Assembly (NCBI RefSeq): GCF_900187425.1
Contig: NZ_FYDJ01000015.1
Location: 1 to 64,000 of the forward strand
Reading direction: 5' to 3'
Origin: Pseudomonas sp. Irchel s3h14
Lineage (GTDB): Bacteria > Pseudomonadota > Gammaproteobacteria > Pseudomonadales > Pseudomonadaceae
Length of the DNA: 64,000 bases
Positions 34,521-58,419 of the stretch are shown piece after piece; positions within the stretch are counted from its first letter, which is position 1, and each line of letters begins with the position of its first letter. Under the pieces are notes generated by a model that saw only the letters and a list, made by a program, of their open reading frames with translations, had not been told where the DNA came from and searched no databases. A program made the translations under genes and the position numbers.

Positions 34521-35255
34521 GTGACCCAGCTGACATTGCTCTGCCTGCCTTATTCGGGCGCGAGTGCCATGGTCTACAGCCGCTGGCGGCGCAAGCTACC
34601 GGAGTGGCTCAAGCTGCAACCCGTGGAACTCCCAGGGCGTGGCGCTCGGTTTGGCGAACCCTTGCACACCGACATGCGACGCCTGGCGCTGCAACTCGCA
34701 CAGGAACAAAAAGCCACGCTCAAGGCGCCGTATGCGCTGTTTGGCCATAGCCTTGGCGCGTTGCTCGCCTGTGAGATGGCTCATGCATTTCGCTCGCTGG
34801 GCTGCCCGGAACCGGTGGCGCTGTTCGCTTCGGGCACCGCCGCACCGACCCTGCGTGCCGACTACGACCGGGGTTTCGCCGAGCCCAAAACCGATGCCGA
34901 ATTGATCGAGCAATTGCGCACCCTCAACGGCACCAGTGAAGAGGTGCTGGCCAACGACGAGCTGATGAGCCTGACGCTGCCAGTGCTGCGCGCGGACTTT
35001 CTCCTTTGCGGGCGCTTTGAGCCGCAACGGCGTCCGTTGCTCAGGTGCCCGGTTCACGTGCTCGGCGGCAAGGCTGATCGCGCCACCACTGAGCAACTGA
35101 TCGGCTGGAGCAAGGAAACTCACGGTAGCTTTTCGGTGGACATGCTTGCTGGCGGACACTTCTTTATCCATGAGCACGAAGCCAAGGTGTTGCGGGTGAT
35201 CAAGGATCAGCTGGAAGTTCACCATCGGCGGCACGCCATGGCCGTCAGCGCCTGA
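34521..35255 (+). CDS. pvdG: Type II thioesterase of pyoverdine synthesis
   Basis: The protein has 244 residues with a GTG start and GAGGT nine bases upstream. This alpha/beta hydrolase removes wrong or stalled acyl groups from NRPS carrier domains. Motifs are LLCLPYSGASA at the start, the nucleophile Ser77 in FGHSLGA, and a late GGHFFIHEHE with the catalytic His. It precedes the two NRPS genes in the same direction, 243 bases upstream, so it probably serves them. It resembles PvdG; in P. aeruginosa pvdG lies beside pvdL instead. Confidence 0.87.
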   Translation: MTQLTLLCLPYSGASAMVYSRWRRKLPEWLKLQPVELPGRGARFGEPLHTDMRRLALQLAQEQKATLKAPYALFGHSLGALLACEMAHAFRSLGCPEPVALFASGTAAPTLRADYDRGFAEPKTDAELIEQLRTLNGTSEEVLANDELMSLTLPVLRADFLLCGRFEPQRRPLLRCPVHVLGGKADRATTEQLIGWSKETHGSFSVDMLAGGHFFIHEHEAKVLRVIKDQLEVHHRRHAMAVSA

Positions 35256-35262
35256 CGCAATA

Positions 35263-35358
35263 CCTGTAGGAGCCGAGCTTGCTCGCGATGACGGACTGAC
35301 ATTCAACATCGATGTCGACAGATACACCGCTATCGCGAGCAAGCTCGGCTCCTACAGG
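35263..35358. repeat. REP pair, GTAGGAGC type
   Basis: CCTGTAGGAGCCGAGCTTGC and its complement face each other between the thioesterase and first NRPS gene. Its left arm is closely similar to the sequence found inside the NRPS at 41860. Confidence 0.85.
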
Positions 35359-35402
35359 GGGTGCCTCATATCCAGCCATACCCCTTGTCTCACCTCCTTT
35401 CT

Positions 35403-35444
35403 GATACTTGTTCTCATTCGCTAATTTTTCCTGTCTGCATTCGT
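35403..35444 (+). promoter_or_regulatory. Fur-box-like and PvdS-like sequences upstream of the first NRPS
   Basis: GATACTTGTTCTCATTCGC (35403-35421) matches 12 of 19 positions of the Fur box. CTAAT-N16-CGT (35421-35444) overlaps its end and resembles the PvdS box CTAAAT-N16-CGT with one A missing. Iron control is expected for this operon. Confidence 0.5.
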
Positions 35445-35498
35445 TTTATAGGGACGACGTGCCTTTGTGCTTCCCGCCACTGATCCGGATGCTTAGAA

Positions 35499-38400
35499 AT
35501 GAATGCTGAAGACTCCTTGAAACTTGCTCGCCGGTTTATCGGGTTGCCCCTGGAAAAGCGCCAGATGTTCCTTGCGGCCTTGCAAAAGGAAGGCGTTGAT
35601 TTCGCCCGTTTCCCCATTCCTGCCGGCGTCGAAGCCGAAGATCGCCAGGCGTTGTCGTACGCCCAGCAACGCATGTGGTTTCTCTGGCAGCTGGACCCGC
35701 AAAGCGGCGCGTACAACCTGCCGGGCGCGGTGCGTCTGACCGGGCACTTGAACCTGTCCGCGCTGGAACAGGCCTTCGCCAGCCTCGTTGAATGTCACGA
35801 AACCCTGCGCACGGTGTTCCAGCGCCAAGCCGACGACGCCTTGCTGCAAGTGCCGGCGCGTGCGCCGCTGGTGATCGATCAGGTGGATTTCAGCGCGTTA
35901 CCGGCCATTGAACGCGAGCAAGCAGTCGCCAGCGCGGCCGAGCAGCAATCCGTGCTGCCGTTTGATCTGGCAACCGGCCCATTGCTGCGCGTCACCTTGC
36001 TCAAACTCGCCGAGCAGGAGCACGTCCTCCTATTGACCCTGCACCACATCGTTTCCGATGGCTGGTCGATGAACGTGCTGATCGACGAATTCATCCGCTG
36101 CTACGACGCCTTCGAGGCGGGCGCACAACCGCAACTCGCGCCCTTGCCGATCCAGTACAGCGACTATGCATTGTGGCAGCGTCGCTGGCTGGAGGCGGGC
36201 GAGCAAGCGCGTCAACTCGACTACTGGCAGGCGCAACTGGGCGACGAGCACCCAGTGCTGGAACTGCCCACCGATCACCCGCGCCCGGCGATGCCGAGCT
36301 ATCGCGGCACCCGTTACGAGTTCGCCGTCGACGCTCAGTTGGCCGAGCAACTGCGGGCCACGGCGCAGAAACACAACATCACCCTGTTCATGCTGTTGCT
36401 CGGCGCCTTCAACGCGCTGCTGCACCGTTACACCGGGCAAACCGACATCCGCGTCGGCGTGCCGATCGCCAACCGCAACCGCGCCGAGATCGAAGGCCTG
36501 ATCGGCTTCTTCGTCAACACCCAGGTGCTGCGGACCCAGCTCGACGGCCAGACCCGCGTCGACGACTTGCTGCGTGCCATCAAGGAAACCGCCCTCGGTG
36601 CCCAGGCCCATCAGGACTTGCCGTTCGAGCGCCTGGTCGAGGCGCTGAAACTGGAACGCAGCCTCAGCCACACGCCGCTGTTCCAGGTGATGTACAACCA
36701 CCAGCCGCAGGTCGCGGACATTTCCACGGTCAGCACCGCGTCCGGTCTGGCGCTGGGCGTGATCGAGTGGGAAGGGCGCACCACCCAGTTCGATCTGACC
36801 CTGGATACCTACGAAAAGGGCGGCAAGCTGCACGCCGCGCTGACCTACGCCAACGACCTGTTCGACGCGCCGACCATCGCGCGCATGGCGCAGCACTGGA
36901 CGCATTTGTTGCAGGGCATGGTCAGTGATTCGCAGCAGCGCATCAGTGATTTGCCATTGCTGGAGAGCGCCGAATTTCAGCGCATCGTGCATGACTGGAA
37001 CCGCGCTGACGAAAGCTTCCCGCAAGACCTGTGCATTCATGAGCTGATCAGCCAGCAAGTCGTCGCGAACCCGAATGCATTGGCGGTGACCTTTGCCACG
37101 AAGCAGCTGACTTACTCCGAGCTCGATAATCGGGCCAATCGCCTGGCTAACAAGCTGATCGAGCTGGGCGTAGGGCCGGAAGTCCGGGTCGGCGTGGCGA
37201 TGCAACGTTCCGACAACCTGTTGGTGGCGCTGCTGGCGGTGCTCAAGGCGGGCGGCGCTTATGTGCCGTTGGACCCGGATTACCCGGCCGAACGCGTTGC
37301 CTACATGCTCGAAGACAGCCGCGCTTTGGTGCTGCTGACTGAGCAAGCTGTCGCCGCAACATTGAACGTGCCGGCTGATACGCAAGTGTTGCTGATGGAC
37401 GATACGGAGTGGGCCGCTTATCCAAGTAGTGCGCCGATGATTCGCGTCACACCAGACAACCTCGCCTACGTGATCTACACCTCCGGCTCCACCGGCAAAC
37501 CCAAAGGCGTGGCCATCGCCCACCGCAACGTGCTGGCGCTGATCGACTGGTCGAAATCGGTTTACAGCCGTGAAGACATCCAAGGCGTATTGGCTTCGAC
37601 GTCGGTCTGCTTCGACCTGTCGGTGTGGGAGCTGTTTGTCACCCTGGCCAACGGCGGCTCGGTGATCATCGCCCGCAATGCCCTGGAATTACCACAGCTG
37701 CCGGCCCGTGATCAGGTGCGCCTGATCAACACCGTGCCGTCGGCGATCAATGCGTTGCAGCGCGACGGGCAGATTCCGCCGAGCGTGCGCATCATCAACC
37801 TCGCCGGCGAGCCGTTGAAGCAGAGCCTGGTGGAGGCGCTTTATCAGCAGTCGACCGTCGAGCATGTCTACGATTTGTACGGTCCGTCCGAAGACACCAC
37901 CTATTCGACCTGGACCCGCCGCGAGGCCGCTGGCCGCGCAAACATCGGCCGACCGCTGAAACACACCGCCAGCTATTTGCTGGACGCTGACCTGCAACCG
38001 GTGCCGCAAGGCGTGTCCGCCGAGCTGTACCTGGCTGGCGCCGGCATCACCCGTGGTTACCTGGCACGTCCGGGCATGACCGCCGAAAAATATGTGCCGA
38101 ACCCGTTCTCCAACACCGGCGAACGCCTGTACCGCACTGGCGATCTGACCCGTTATCAGGCCGACGGCACGTTGCAATACGTCGGTCGCATCGACCATCA
38201 GGTCAAGGTCCGCGGTTTCCGCATCGAACTCGGTGAAATCGAAGCGCGACTGTTGCAGCAGGACGCCGTGCGTGAATTGGCGGTGCTGGCGCAGGACGGC
38301 GTCAACGGTCAGCAACTGGTCGCGTACATCGTGCCGGCCGATCCAGCGTTACTGGACGACATCGACGCTCAAACGACCCAGCGTGAAACCTTGAAAACCG

Positions 38401-41400
38401 CGCTGCGCCAACACCTGCCGGACTACATGGTCCCGGCGTTCCTGCTGTTCCTCGAACAGCTGCCACTGACCCCCAACGGCAAACTCGACCGCAAGGCCTT
38501 GCCAGCGATTGACGGCTCGCAGCAACAACGCGAACACGTCGCGCCGCGCACTGCGATGGAAAAATCCCTGGCCGCGATTTGGCAGGACGTGTTGGCCATC
38601 GAAAATGTGGGTCTTGAAGACAACTTCTTCGAACTGGGCGGCGACTCCATCGTTTCCATGCAAGTGGTCAGCCGTGCGCGTCAGGCCGGGATCGTGTTGA
38701 GCCCCAAAGACCTGTTCCAGCATCAGACCATCCGCAGCCTGGCCCAGGCCGCCCGCAGCGGCGAGCAGCCGCTGGTCGAACAAGGTCCTGCGGTGGGCGC
38801 GGTGGCGCTGGCACCGGTGCAACAGTGGTTTTTCGAGCAAGCCATTCCTGAGCGTCAGCACTGGAACCAGTCGCTGCTGCTGGTGCCGCGCGAGGCGTTG
38901 AACGTCGAGGTGCTGGATCGCGCGCTTGAGCAATTGCTGACCCATCACGACAGCTTGCGCCTGCGTTACGAACAAACCGCCGAAGGTTGGCAGCAGGCTT
39001 ACGCCGCGCCGACCACTGAATCAGTGTTGTGGCAGCGTCAGGCGCAATCGGTCGCGGAACTCAACGCCTTGTGCGACGAAGCCCAACGCAGTCTCGATTT
39101 GCAAAATGGCCCGCTGATGCGCGCGCTGCTGGTTGCGATGGCCGACGGTACCGAGCGTTTGCTGCTGGTCGTTCATCACCTGGCGGTGGACGGTGTTTCC
39201 TGGCGCGTGTTGCTCGAAGACCTTCAGCAGTTCTATAGCGGCGGTAATGTGTCGCTGGCGAAAACCAGCACCTTTCAGCGCTGGGTCGCTCGCTTGCAGG
39301 ATCATCTGCCAGTCTTTGAAAACAGCCTCGGACACTGGCAGACCCAACTGAAAAACGCGCCGAGCGATCTGCCGTGCGATCGCCCAACCGGCGCGCTGGA
39401 AAACCGCTTCGAACACAAACTCGAACTCAAACTCGACGCCGAGCAAACCCGAAAATTGCTGCAACAGGCCCCGGCGGCCTATCGCACCCAGGTCAACGAC
39501 CTGCTGCTGACCGCCCTGGCTCGCGCGGTTTGCCGCTGGAGCGGGCAGGGCAGCACGCTGATCCAGCTTGAAGGCCATGGCCGCGAAGACCTGTTCGATG
39601 ACATCGACCTGACCCGCACCGTCGGTTGGTTCACCAGCCTGTTCCCGGTCAATCTGATGCCGTCCAGCGATCTCGGCGCGTCGATCAAATCCATCAAAGA
39701 ACAACTGCGTGCCGTGCCGGACAAAGGCCTGGGCTACGGCGCGCTGCGCTACCTTGGCACATCGGCGATTCGCGCCGAACTTGCCGCGTTGCCGCAACCG
39801 CGTATCACCTTCAACTATCTGGGGCAGTTCGACCGTCAGTTCGATGATGCGGCGATGTTTGTGCCGTCCACCGAAGGCAACGGTATCGCGCAAGATCCAT
39901 CGGCACCGCTGGGCAACTGGCTGACGGTCGAAGGCCAGGTCTACGGCGGTGAGTTGTCGCTGAGCTGGGGCTTCAGCCGCGAGATGTTCGACGCCGCGAC
40001 CATCCAGCGTCTGGCGGACGATTACGCGTTGGAACTCAACGCGTTGATCGATCACTGCTGTGCCGTTGAAGCGCCGCAAGCCACACCGTCGGACTTCCCT
40101 TTGGCGCGCATCAGTCAGGCGCAGCTCGATGGATTGCCAGTGGCGGTCGCGACGCTTGAAGACCTTTATCCACTGTCGCCGATGCAGCAGGGCATGCTGT
40201 TCCACACGTTGTACGAACCCGAAGTCGGTGCCTACATCAGTCAGCTGCGTCTGGACATTCAAGGACTCGATCCGCAGCGATTCGCTCAGGCCTGGCAAAC
40301 CGCGCTGGAGCGTCATGACATTCTGCGCAGCAGCTTCCACTGGCAAGGCCTCGACACCGCGCACCAGGCGATTGTCCGCAACGTCGCGTTGCCGCTTGAA
40401 GTGCTTGAAGCGACCGACACCGATGCGCTGGCCGACGCCGAACGCGCCCAGGGTTTTGCACTGGGCAGCGCGCCGCTCTTCCGCTTGAAGCTTGTCAGCA
40501 CGGGCGTCCATGACTGGCACCTGATCTACACCAGTCACCACATTTTGATGGACGGCTGGAGCAACGCACAGTTGCTGGCCGAAGTGATCCAGCACTACGC
40601 CGCCGGGCAATCGCTGCCGGCACCGACCGGGCAATACCGCGATTATCTGGGCTGGTTGCAGCAGCAATCGGCCGTCGCTGGCGAGCAGTTCTGGAAAGCG
40701 GCATTGGCACCGCTGGAAGCGCCGACGTTACTGGCCGAAGCCTTGCGGCCGCCGGTGGGTGCCGAGGGTAGTGAGGAATACCGCGTCGTCCTCGACAGCC
40801 GCGCGACCCTGCGTCTGGCCGAGTTCTCCCGTCAGCAGAAAGTCACCCTCAACACCTTGCTGCAAGCGGCGTGGAGCCTGTTGCTGCAACGCTACACCGG
40901 TCAGGATTGCGTCGTTTTCGGCGCCACGGTCGCTGGGCGTTCTGCTCCGCTGCCGGGGATCGAAGAGCAGCTCGGCCTGTTCATCAACACGCTGCCGCTG
41001 GTGTGCGCGATGAAGCCGGATCAAACCGTCAGCCAATGGCTGGGCGAGTTGCAAGGGTTGAACCTGGCCATGCGCGAGTTTGAGCATGTGCCGCTTTACG
41101 ATATTCAGGGCTGGGCGGGGCAGCAGGGTTCGGCGCTGTTCGACAGCCTGCTGGTGTTCGAAAACTTCCCGGTGGCCGAGGCGCTGAAACAGGGCGCGCC
41201 GGCCGGGCTGTCGTTCGGCAACCTGCACAACCACGAACGCACGCACTATCCGCTGACCCTGGGCATCGAACTGGGCGAAGGCCTGAGCCTGGACTTCAGC
41301 TACGACGCGGCACGGTTCAGTGCGGCGCAGGTCGCTGAGTTGTCGGCCAATCTGCAGCATCTGCTGACGCAACTGGTGGCGCAGCCGGACGCGGCACTGG

Positions 41401-44400
41401 GCACGCTGGAACTGCTCGATGTCGATGGCAAAGCCGCTGTGCTTGCGGTCAGCCAACCGGCCGCGGTTCAGTTATCCACAACGCTTTTGGTACACGAACA
41501 AATCGCCGCTCAGGCCGCCGCCACCCCAGAAGCGATGGCATTGCAGGTCGATGGTCAGACTTTGAACTATGGCCAATTGAACGCGCAGGCCAACCGCCTG
41601 GCCCATCGCTTGATCGAAAACGGTGCCGGTCCGGGCAAGCGTGTCGGCCTGGCCCTGAACCGTGGTCCGCAATTGATCGTCAGCCTGCTGGCGGTGCTCA
41701 AATCCGGCGCGGCCTATGTGCCGCTGGACCCGAAATACCCGGCCGAACGCCAGGCGTACATGATCGACGACAGCCGCCTCGACGTGCTGCTGTGCGAGTC
41801 CGGCCTATTGGAGGACATGCCAGGCGTGCTCCGTCTCACCCTCGACGACAACGCAGCCCCTGTAGGAGCAAAGCTTGCTCGCGATAGCGATAGACCCGTC
41901 GCCGAAGACCTGGCCTACGTCATCTACACCTCCGGCTCCACCGGACAACCCAAAGGCGTGGCCATCGCCCATGCCGCGCTGCGCGAGTTCTGCCAGACCG
42001 CAGCCGACTATTCGATGCTGTCGGCGTCGGACCGCGTGTTGCAGTTCGCGACCTTCAGTTTCGATGGCTTCGTCGAGCAGTGCTTCCCGGCGCTGTGTGT
42101 CGGCGCGGCGTTGATCATGCGTGGCGATGATGTGTGGGACGCCGGCCGCCTCGCCGCCGAAATCGTCCAGCAAGGCGTGACCGTGGCGGATTTGCCGGCG
42201 GCTTACTGGTACTTGCTGGCCCGCGAATGCGCGAGCGGTGTGGTGCGCAACCTGGGTGATTTGCGTCAGGTTCACGTCGGCGGCGAAGCGATGTCGGTCG
42301 AAGGTCTGCGTTTGTGGCATCAGGCTGGTTTGAGCCATGTGCGATTGCTCAACACCTACGGCCCGACCGAGGCGACCGTGGTGTCCAGTGTTCATGAATG
42401 CCATCTCGAAGATGCCAGCGATGCGTTCGGCATTCCGATTGGTCGTGCTATCGCCGGTCGCGCGCTGTATGTACTGGACACGGCCGGTCAGTTGTTGCCC
42501 AACGGTGGCGTCGGTGAACTGTGCATCGGTGCCCAGGCAAGCCTCGCTCAGAGCTACTTCGACCGCCCGGCGCTAACCGCTGAACGCTTCCTACCGGACC
42601 CATTCGCCCGTGAGCCGGGCGCGCGGCTGTACCGCAGCGGCGATCTGGCGCGCTACAACGCTGAAGGGAATCTGGAATACGTCGGCCGTATCGACCATCA
42701 AGTGAAGATCCGCGGTTTCCGCATCGAGATGGGCGAGATCGAAGCCTGCCTGCAAGCTCGGGAGGAGGTGCGCGAAGCGGCGGTTATCGCTCAGGACGGC
42801 ACGCAACTGGTGGCGTATGTCGTGGCTAGCGGCGCGGTAGCCTCTCAGGCTGACTATCTGGAAGGACTCAAAGCCGTTCTGCGCCAGTCGTTGCCTGAAT
42901 ACATGGTGCCAAGCCACCTGATTCTTCTGGCCAAACTGCCGCTCAACAACAACGGAAAACTCGACCGCAAAGCCTTGCCGCGTGCGGAAGCCACCGATGC
43001 ACAACGTGACTTCGTGGCCCCGGCCGAAGGGCTGGAAACGCAACTCGCGCTGATCTGGCAAGAGGTGTTGCAACTCGAGCAAGTGGGCCGTGACGACAAC
43101 TTCTTCGAGCTGGGCGGACACTCGCTGCTGGTGCTTCAGGTGATCTCTCGCGTGCGTCAGCAGTTGCAGCTTGAACTGTCGGTGAGCAGTCTGTTCTCCG
43201 CCGCGAATCTGGCGGAATTTTCCGAACGTGCAGCACTGGCGAACGTCAGCGGCCAACCGGTTCTGCAACGTGCGTCGGTCGATCAGCCACAAATTCTGTC
43301 CTACGCCCAACAGCGCCAATGGATTCTCTGGCAGCTGGACCCACAGAGTTCGGCCTACAACATTCCCGCCGCGCTACGCCTGAAGGGCTCGCTGAATCGC
43401 GAAGCCCTGCGCGAAGCCTTCACTCAACTGCAGGCCCGTCACCAAACCCTGCGCACAACCTTTGAGCAGGACGGCCAGCAGGCGCGTCCGGTGCTGCACG
43501 ACAATCTGGCGCTGCAACTGGATGAACGCACGCTCGATCAGTCGTCGATCGACAATGCCGTAGCCGAAGAAATCGCCCGTCCGTTTGACCTGCGCAACGG
43601 TCCGCTGTGGCGCGTGTTGCTGCTGCAAGTGAACACTGACGAACACGTGCTGGTGCTCACCGTGCACCACATCGCTGCCGATGGCTGGTCGATGCAGGTC
43701 ATGGTCGATGAATTCAGCGCGCTGTATCGGGCGGCCGTCGAAGGCAAGGCTGCGAACCTGTCGAGCCTGCCGGTGAACTACAGCGACTACGCCCGTTGGC
43801 AGCGTGACTGGCTGGAGGCGGGCGAGGGCGCACGTCAACTGACATGGTGGAGCGAGCAACTGGCGGGCAGCCAAACGCCGCTGGAGTTACCGAGTGAACT
43901 GACCCGTCCGGCCCGTCGCACCGAGCGCGGTGCCAGCCTGGTGCTGAACGTTGATCGCGAATTGCTCGCTGGTTTGCGTCACCGTGCCCAGGAACAACAG
44001 GTGACGTTGTTCATGCTGTTGCTGGCCAGTTTCCAGACCTTGCTGCATCGCCAGAGCGGGCAGTCGAGCATCAGCGTCGGCGTGCCGAGTGCCGGGCGTT
44101 CGCGCCTGGAAACCGAAGGCCTGATTGGCTTCTTCATCAACACCCAAGTGTTGCGTGCCGAGATCGATGGGCAGCAGACTTTCAGCACCTTGCTGCAACA
44201 GCTCAAACGCGTGGCATTGGGCGCTCAGGCCAATCAGGACTTGCCGTTCGAGCAGCTGGTCGACGCCTTGCAGCCGGACCGCAGCCTCAATCACAGCCCA
44301 TTGTTCCAGGTGCTCTACAACCACCAGCAACAACTGGGCGCGAGCGTTGAGCGCACGGTTGCAGACTTGAACGTTGAACGTCTGCACTGGCAGCAACACA

Positions 44401-46480
44401 CCACGCAATTCGATCTGGTGCTCGACACTCAAGAGCAGGGCGAAGAACTCGATGCCAGTCTGACTTACGCCACTGACCTGTACGACGAGGCGTCGATAAA
44501 CCGCCTCGCCGAGCAGTGGCTGAACCTGCTGCGTGCGGTGGTCAAAGATCCACAGCAACGCGTCGCCGAACTGCCGTTGCTGCAAGCCCCGCAACGCGAT
44601 GCGTTGATTCAGCACTGGAACCCGACGTTCCAGGCGCAACCGCCGTCGCCAACCCTGCACCACTTGTTCGAAGCCCAGGCGGCCGAGCGGCCGAACGCAA
44701 TCGCGTTGGTCTACGAAGGCGAGCAACTGACCTACGCCGCGCTCAACGCTCAGGCCAACCGACTGGCGCGCAAACTGCGTGAACAGGGTGTCGGCCCAGA
44801 GGTGCGCGTCGGCATCGCCACCGAACGGGCGATGCCGCTGGTGGTCGGGTTGCTGGCGATTCTCAAGGCCGGCGGCGCCTACGTTCCGCTCGATCCGCAA
44901 TACCCGGCCGAGCGCCTGAGCTACATGATCGAAGACAGCGGCATCACGTTGCTGCTGACCCAACAACACTTGATCGACGGTTTACCGGCCCGCGACGGCG
45001 TGCAGGTGCTGAGCCTGGAGTCGTTGCAACTGGAGGCCTTCAGCGCCGACAACCTGCCAGCGCTGGCGACCCCGGAAAACCTCGCTTACGTGATCTACAC
45101 CTCCGGTTCCACCGGTCGGCCGAAGGGCGCATTGCTCAGCCACGGCAACGTCGGGCGTCTGCTCACGGCCACCGCTGCCGAGTTCAACTTCGGCCCGAAC
45201 GATGTCTGGACGCTGTTCCACTCCTACGCCTTCGATTTCTCGGTGTGGGAGCTGTTCGGTTCGCTGTGCACCGGCGGGCGCCTGGTGATCGTGCCGTATT
45301 ACATCAGCCGCGAGCCGCAAGAGTTCCATCGCTTGCTCTGTGATGAAGGCGTGACGGTGTTGAACCAGACCCCGACCGCGTTCCGCCAGTTGTTGCCGAT
45401 TGCCTGCGCCAGCGAGCGCAACCTGGCGTTGCGTCAGGTGATTTTCGGCGGCGAAGCGTTGGAAGTCGCGAGCCTGCGTCCATGGTTCGAACGCTTCGGC
45501 GATCAACAGCCAACCCTGGTCAACATGTACGGCATCACCGAAACCACGGTGCACGTGACCTACCGCGCCATCCGCCTGGCCGACCTCGACGGCAAGGCCC
45601 AAAGCCCGATTGGCCTGCCGATCCGCGACCTGCGCTGGTACTTGCTCGACAGCCAGTTGCAACCGGTGCTGGTGGGCGTGGCGGGCGAGTTGTACATCGC
45701 CGGCGCCGGCCTGGCGCGCGGTTATCACGGGCGTTTCGGCCTGACGGCTGAACGCTTCGTGCCGAGCCCGTTCGAGGCTTCGCAGCGCCTTTATCGCAGC
45801 GGCGACCTCGCGCGTCAGCGTGCCGACGGCAGCATCGATTACCTCGGCCGGATCGACCAGCAAGTGAAGATCCGTGGTTTTCGCATCGAACTGGGTGAAA
45901 TCGAAGCCGCGCTGCTGGCCCAACCGGGCGTGCGCCAAGCGGTGTTGAGCGTGCATACCGGCGACGGCGGCCCGCAGTTGTGCGCCTACGTCGTGGCCGA
46001 GCAAACCCCGCACGACCCGATCGCCTGGCGCGACAACTTGCGCGCCGCGCTCAAGGTGGATCTGCCGGACTACATGGTGCCGAGCCACTGGTTGTTGCTG
46101 GATGCCTTGCCGCTGACCGGCAACGGCAAGCTCGACCGCAAGGCCTTGCCGGTGCCTGACGCTCAGGAATGGCAACGCCCGTTCGAAGCCCCCGAGGGCG
46201 ACCTCGAACGGCAACTGGCCGACATCTGGGCCAGCGTGCTGGGCGTGGTGCAGATCGGCCGACGCGACAACTTCTTTGAACTGGGCGGGCATTCGTTGCT
46301 CGCCGCCCAGGCCAGTGCCCGTGTGGAACTGGAACTGGGCATCGAGCTGCCGCTGCGCGCGCTGTTCGAATCCACCGACCTTCAGGCTTATGCCGCCATG
46401 GCCGGGCAACACGCCCCGGCTGACAACGATGCACGTCTTGATGCGCTTGAGTCGCTTCTCGACGAGATGGAGATCAACTG

Positions 46481-46481
<1 letters not shown>
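35499..46481 (+). CDS. pvdI: Pyoverdine side-chain NRPS, three modules (C-A-T-E, C-A-T, C-A-T)
   Basis: This synthetase has 3660 residues. Order: N-terminal helix, C1 (HHIVSDG 182), A1 (YTSGSTG 660), T1 (Ser1050 in GGDS), E1 (HHLAVDG 1226), C2 (1680), A2 (2143), T2 (Ser2542, GGHS), C3 (2723), A3 (3200), T3 (Ser3599), then an acidic docking-like tail. Specificity codes read by eye against GrsA: A1 DLWNNALTYK (alanine-like), A2 DGEDHGTVVK (lysine-like), A3 DFWNIGMVHK (threonine, exact). E1 makes residue 1 D. C2 has the LYPLSPMQ form of condensation domains that take D donors; C1 and C3 are of the L type. A REP sequence is read in frame inside A2. The stop overlaps the next start by one base. 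It presumably receives the chromophore precursor from PvdL, which is not in the window. Confidence 0.93.
41860..41889. repeat. REP core inside the A2 coding sequence
   Basis: CTGTAGGAGCAAAGCTTGCT, followed by CGCGATAGCG, is a single GTAGGAGC-type REP arm. It is translated in frame as part of the linker before the YTSGSTG motif of A2 (about residues 2121-2131, VGAKLARDSD). Confidence 0.8.
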
Positions 46482-58243
<11,762 letters not shown>

Positions 58244-58245
58244 CT

Positions 58246-58353
58246 CCTGTGGGAGCGGGCTTGCTCGCGAAAGCGGTGTGTCAGGCAACATCAATGTCGC
58301 CTGAGATTGCCTCTTCGCGAGCAAGTCGGATCGCCGCACCGCCGCTCCCACAG
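58246..58353. repeat. REP pair with 18-base insert variant
   Basis: The left arm is CCTGTGGGAGCGGGCTTGCT. The right arm has TCGGATCGCCGCACCGC inserted, as at 25704. The element starts three bases after the NRPS stop. Confidence 0.8.
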
Positions 58354-58419
58354 GGTTCTCGCTGGTTTCAAGATTGTGTATTGCCCGGTTATTTACCTAT
58401 TTGTGTGAAGGATTTTCCC

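Noticed and set aside
58249..58419. N-terminal extension of the HSL-type hydrolase
   Set aside because: It translates a REP element; the ATG at 58420 has AAGGA upstream.
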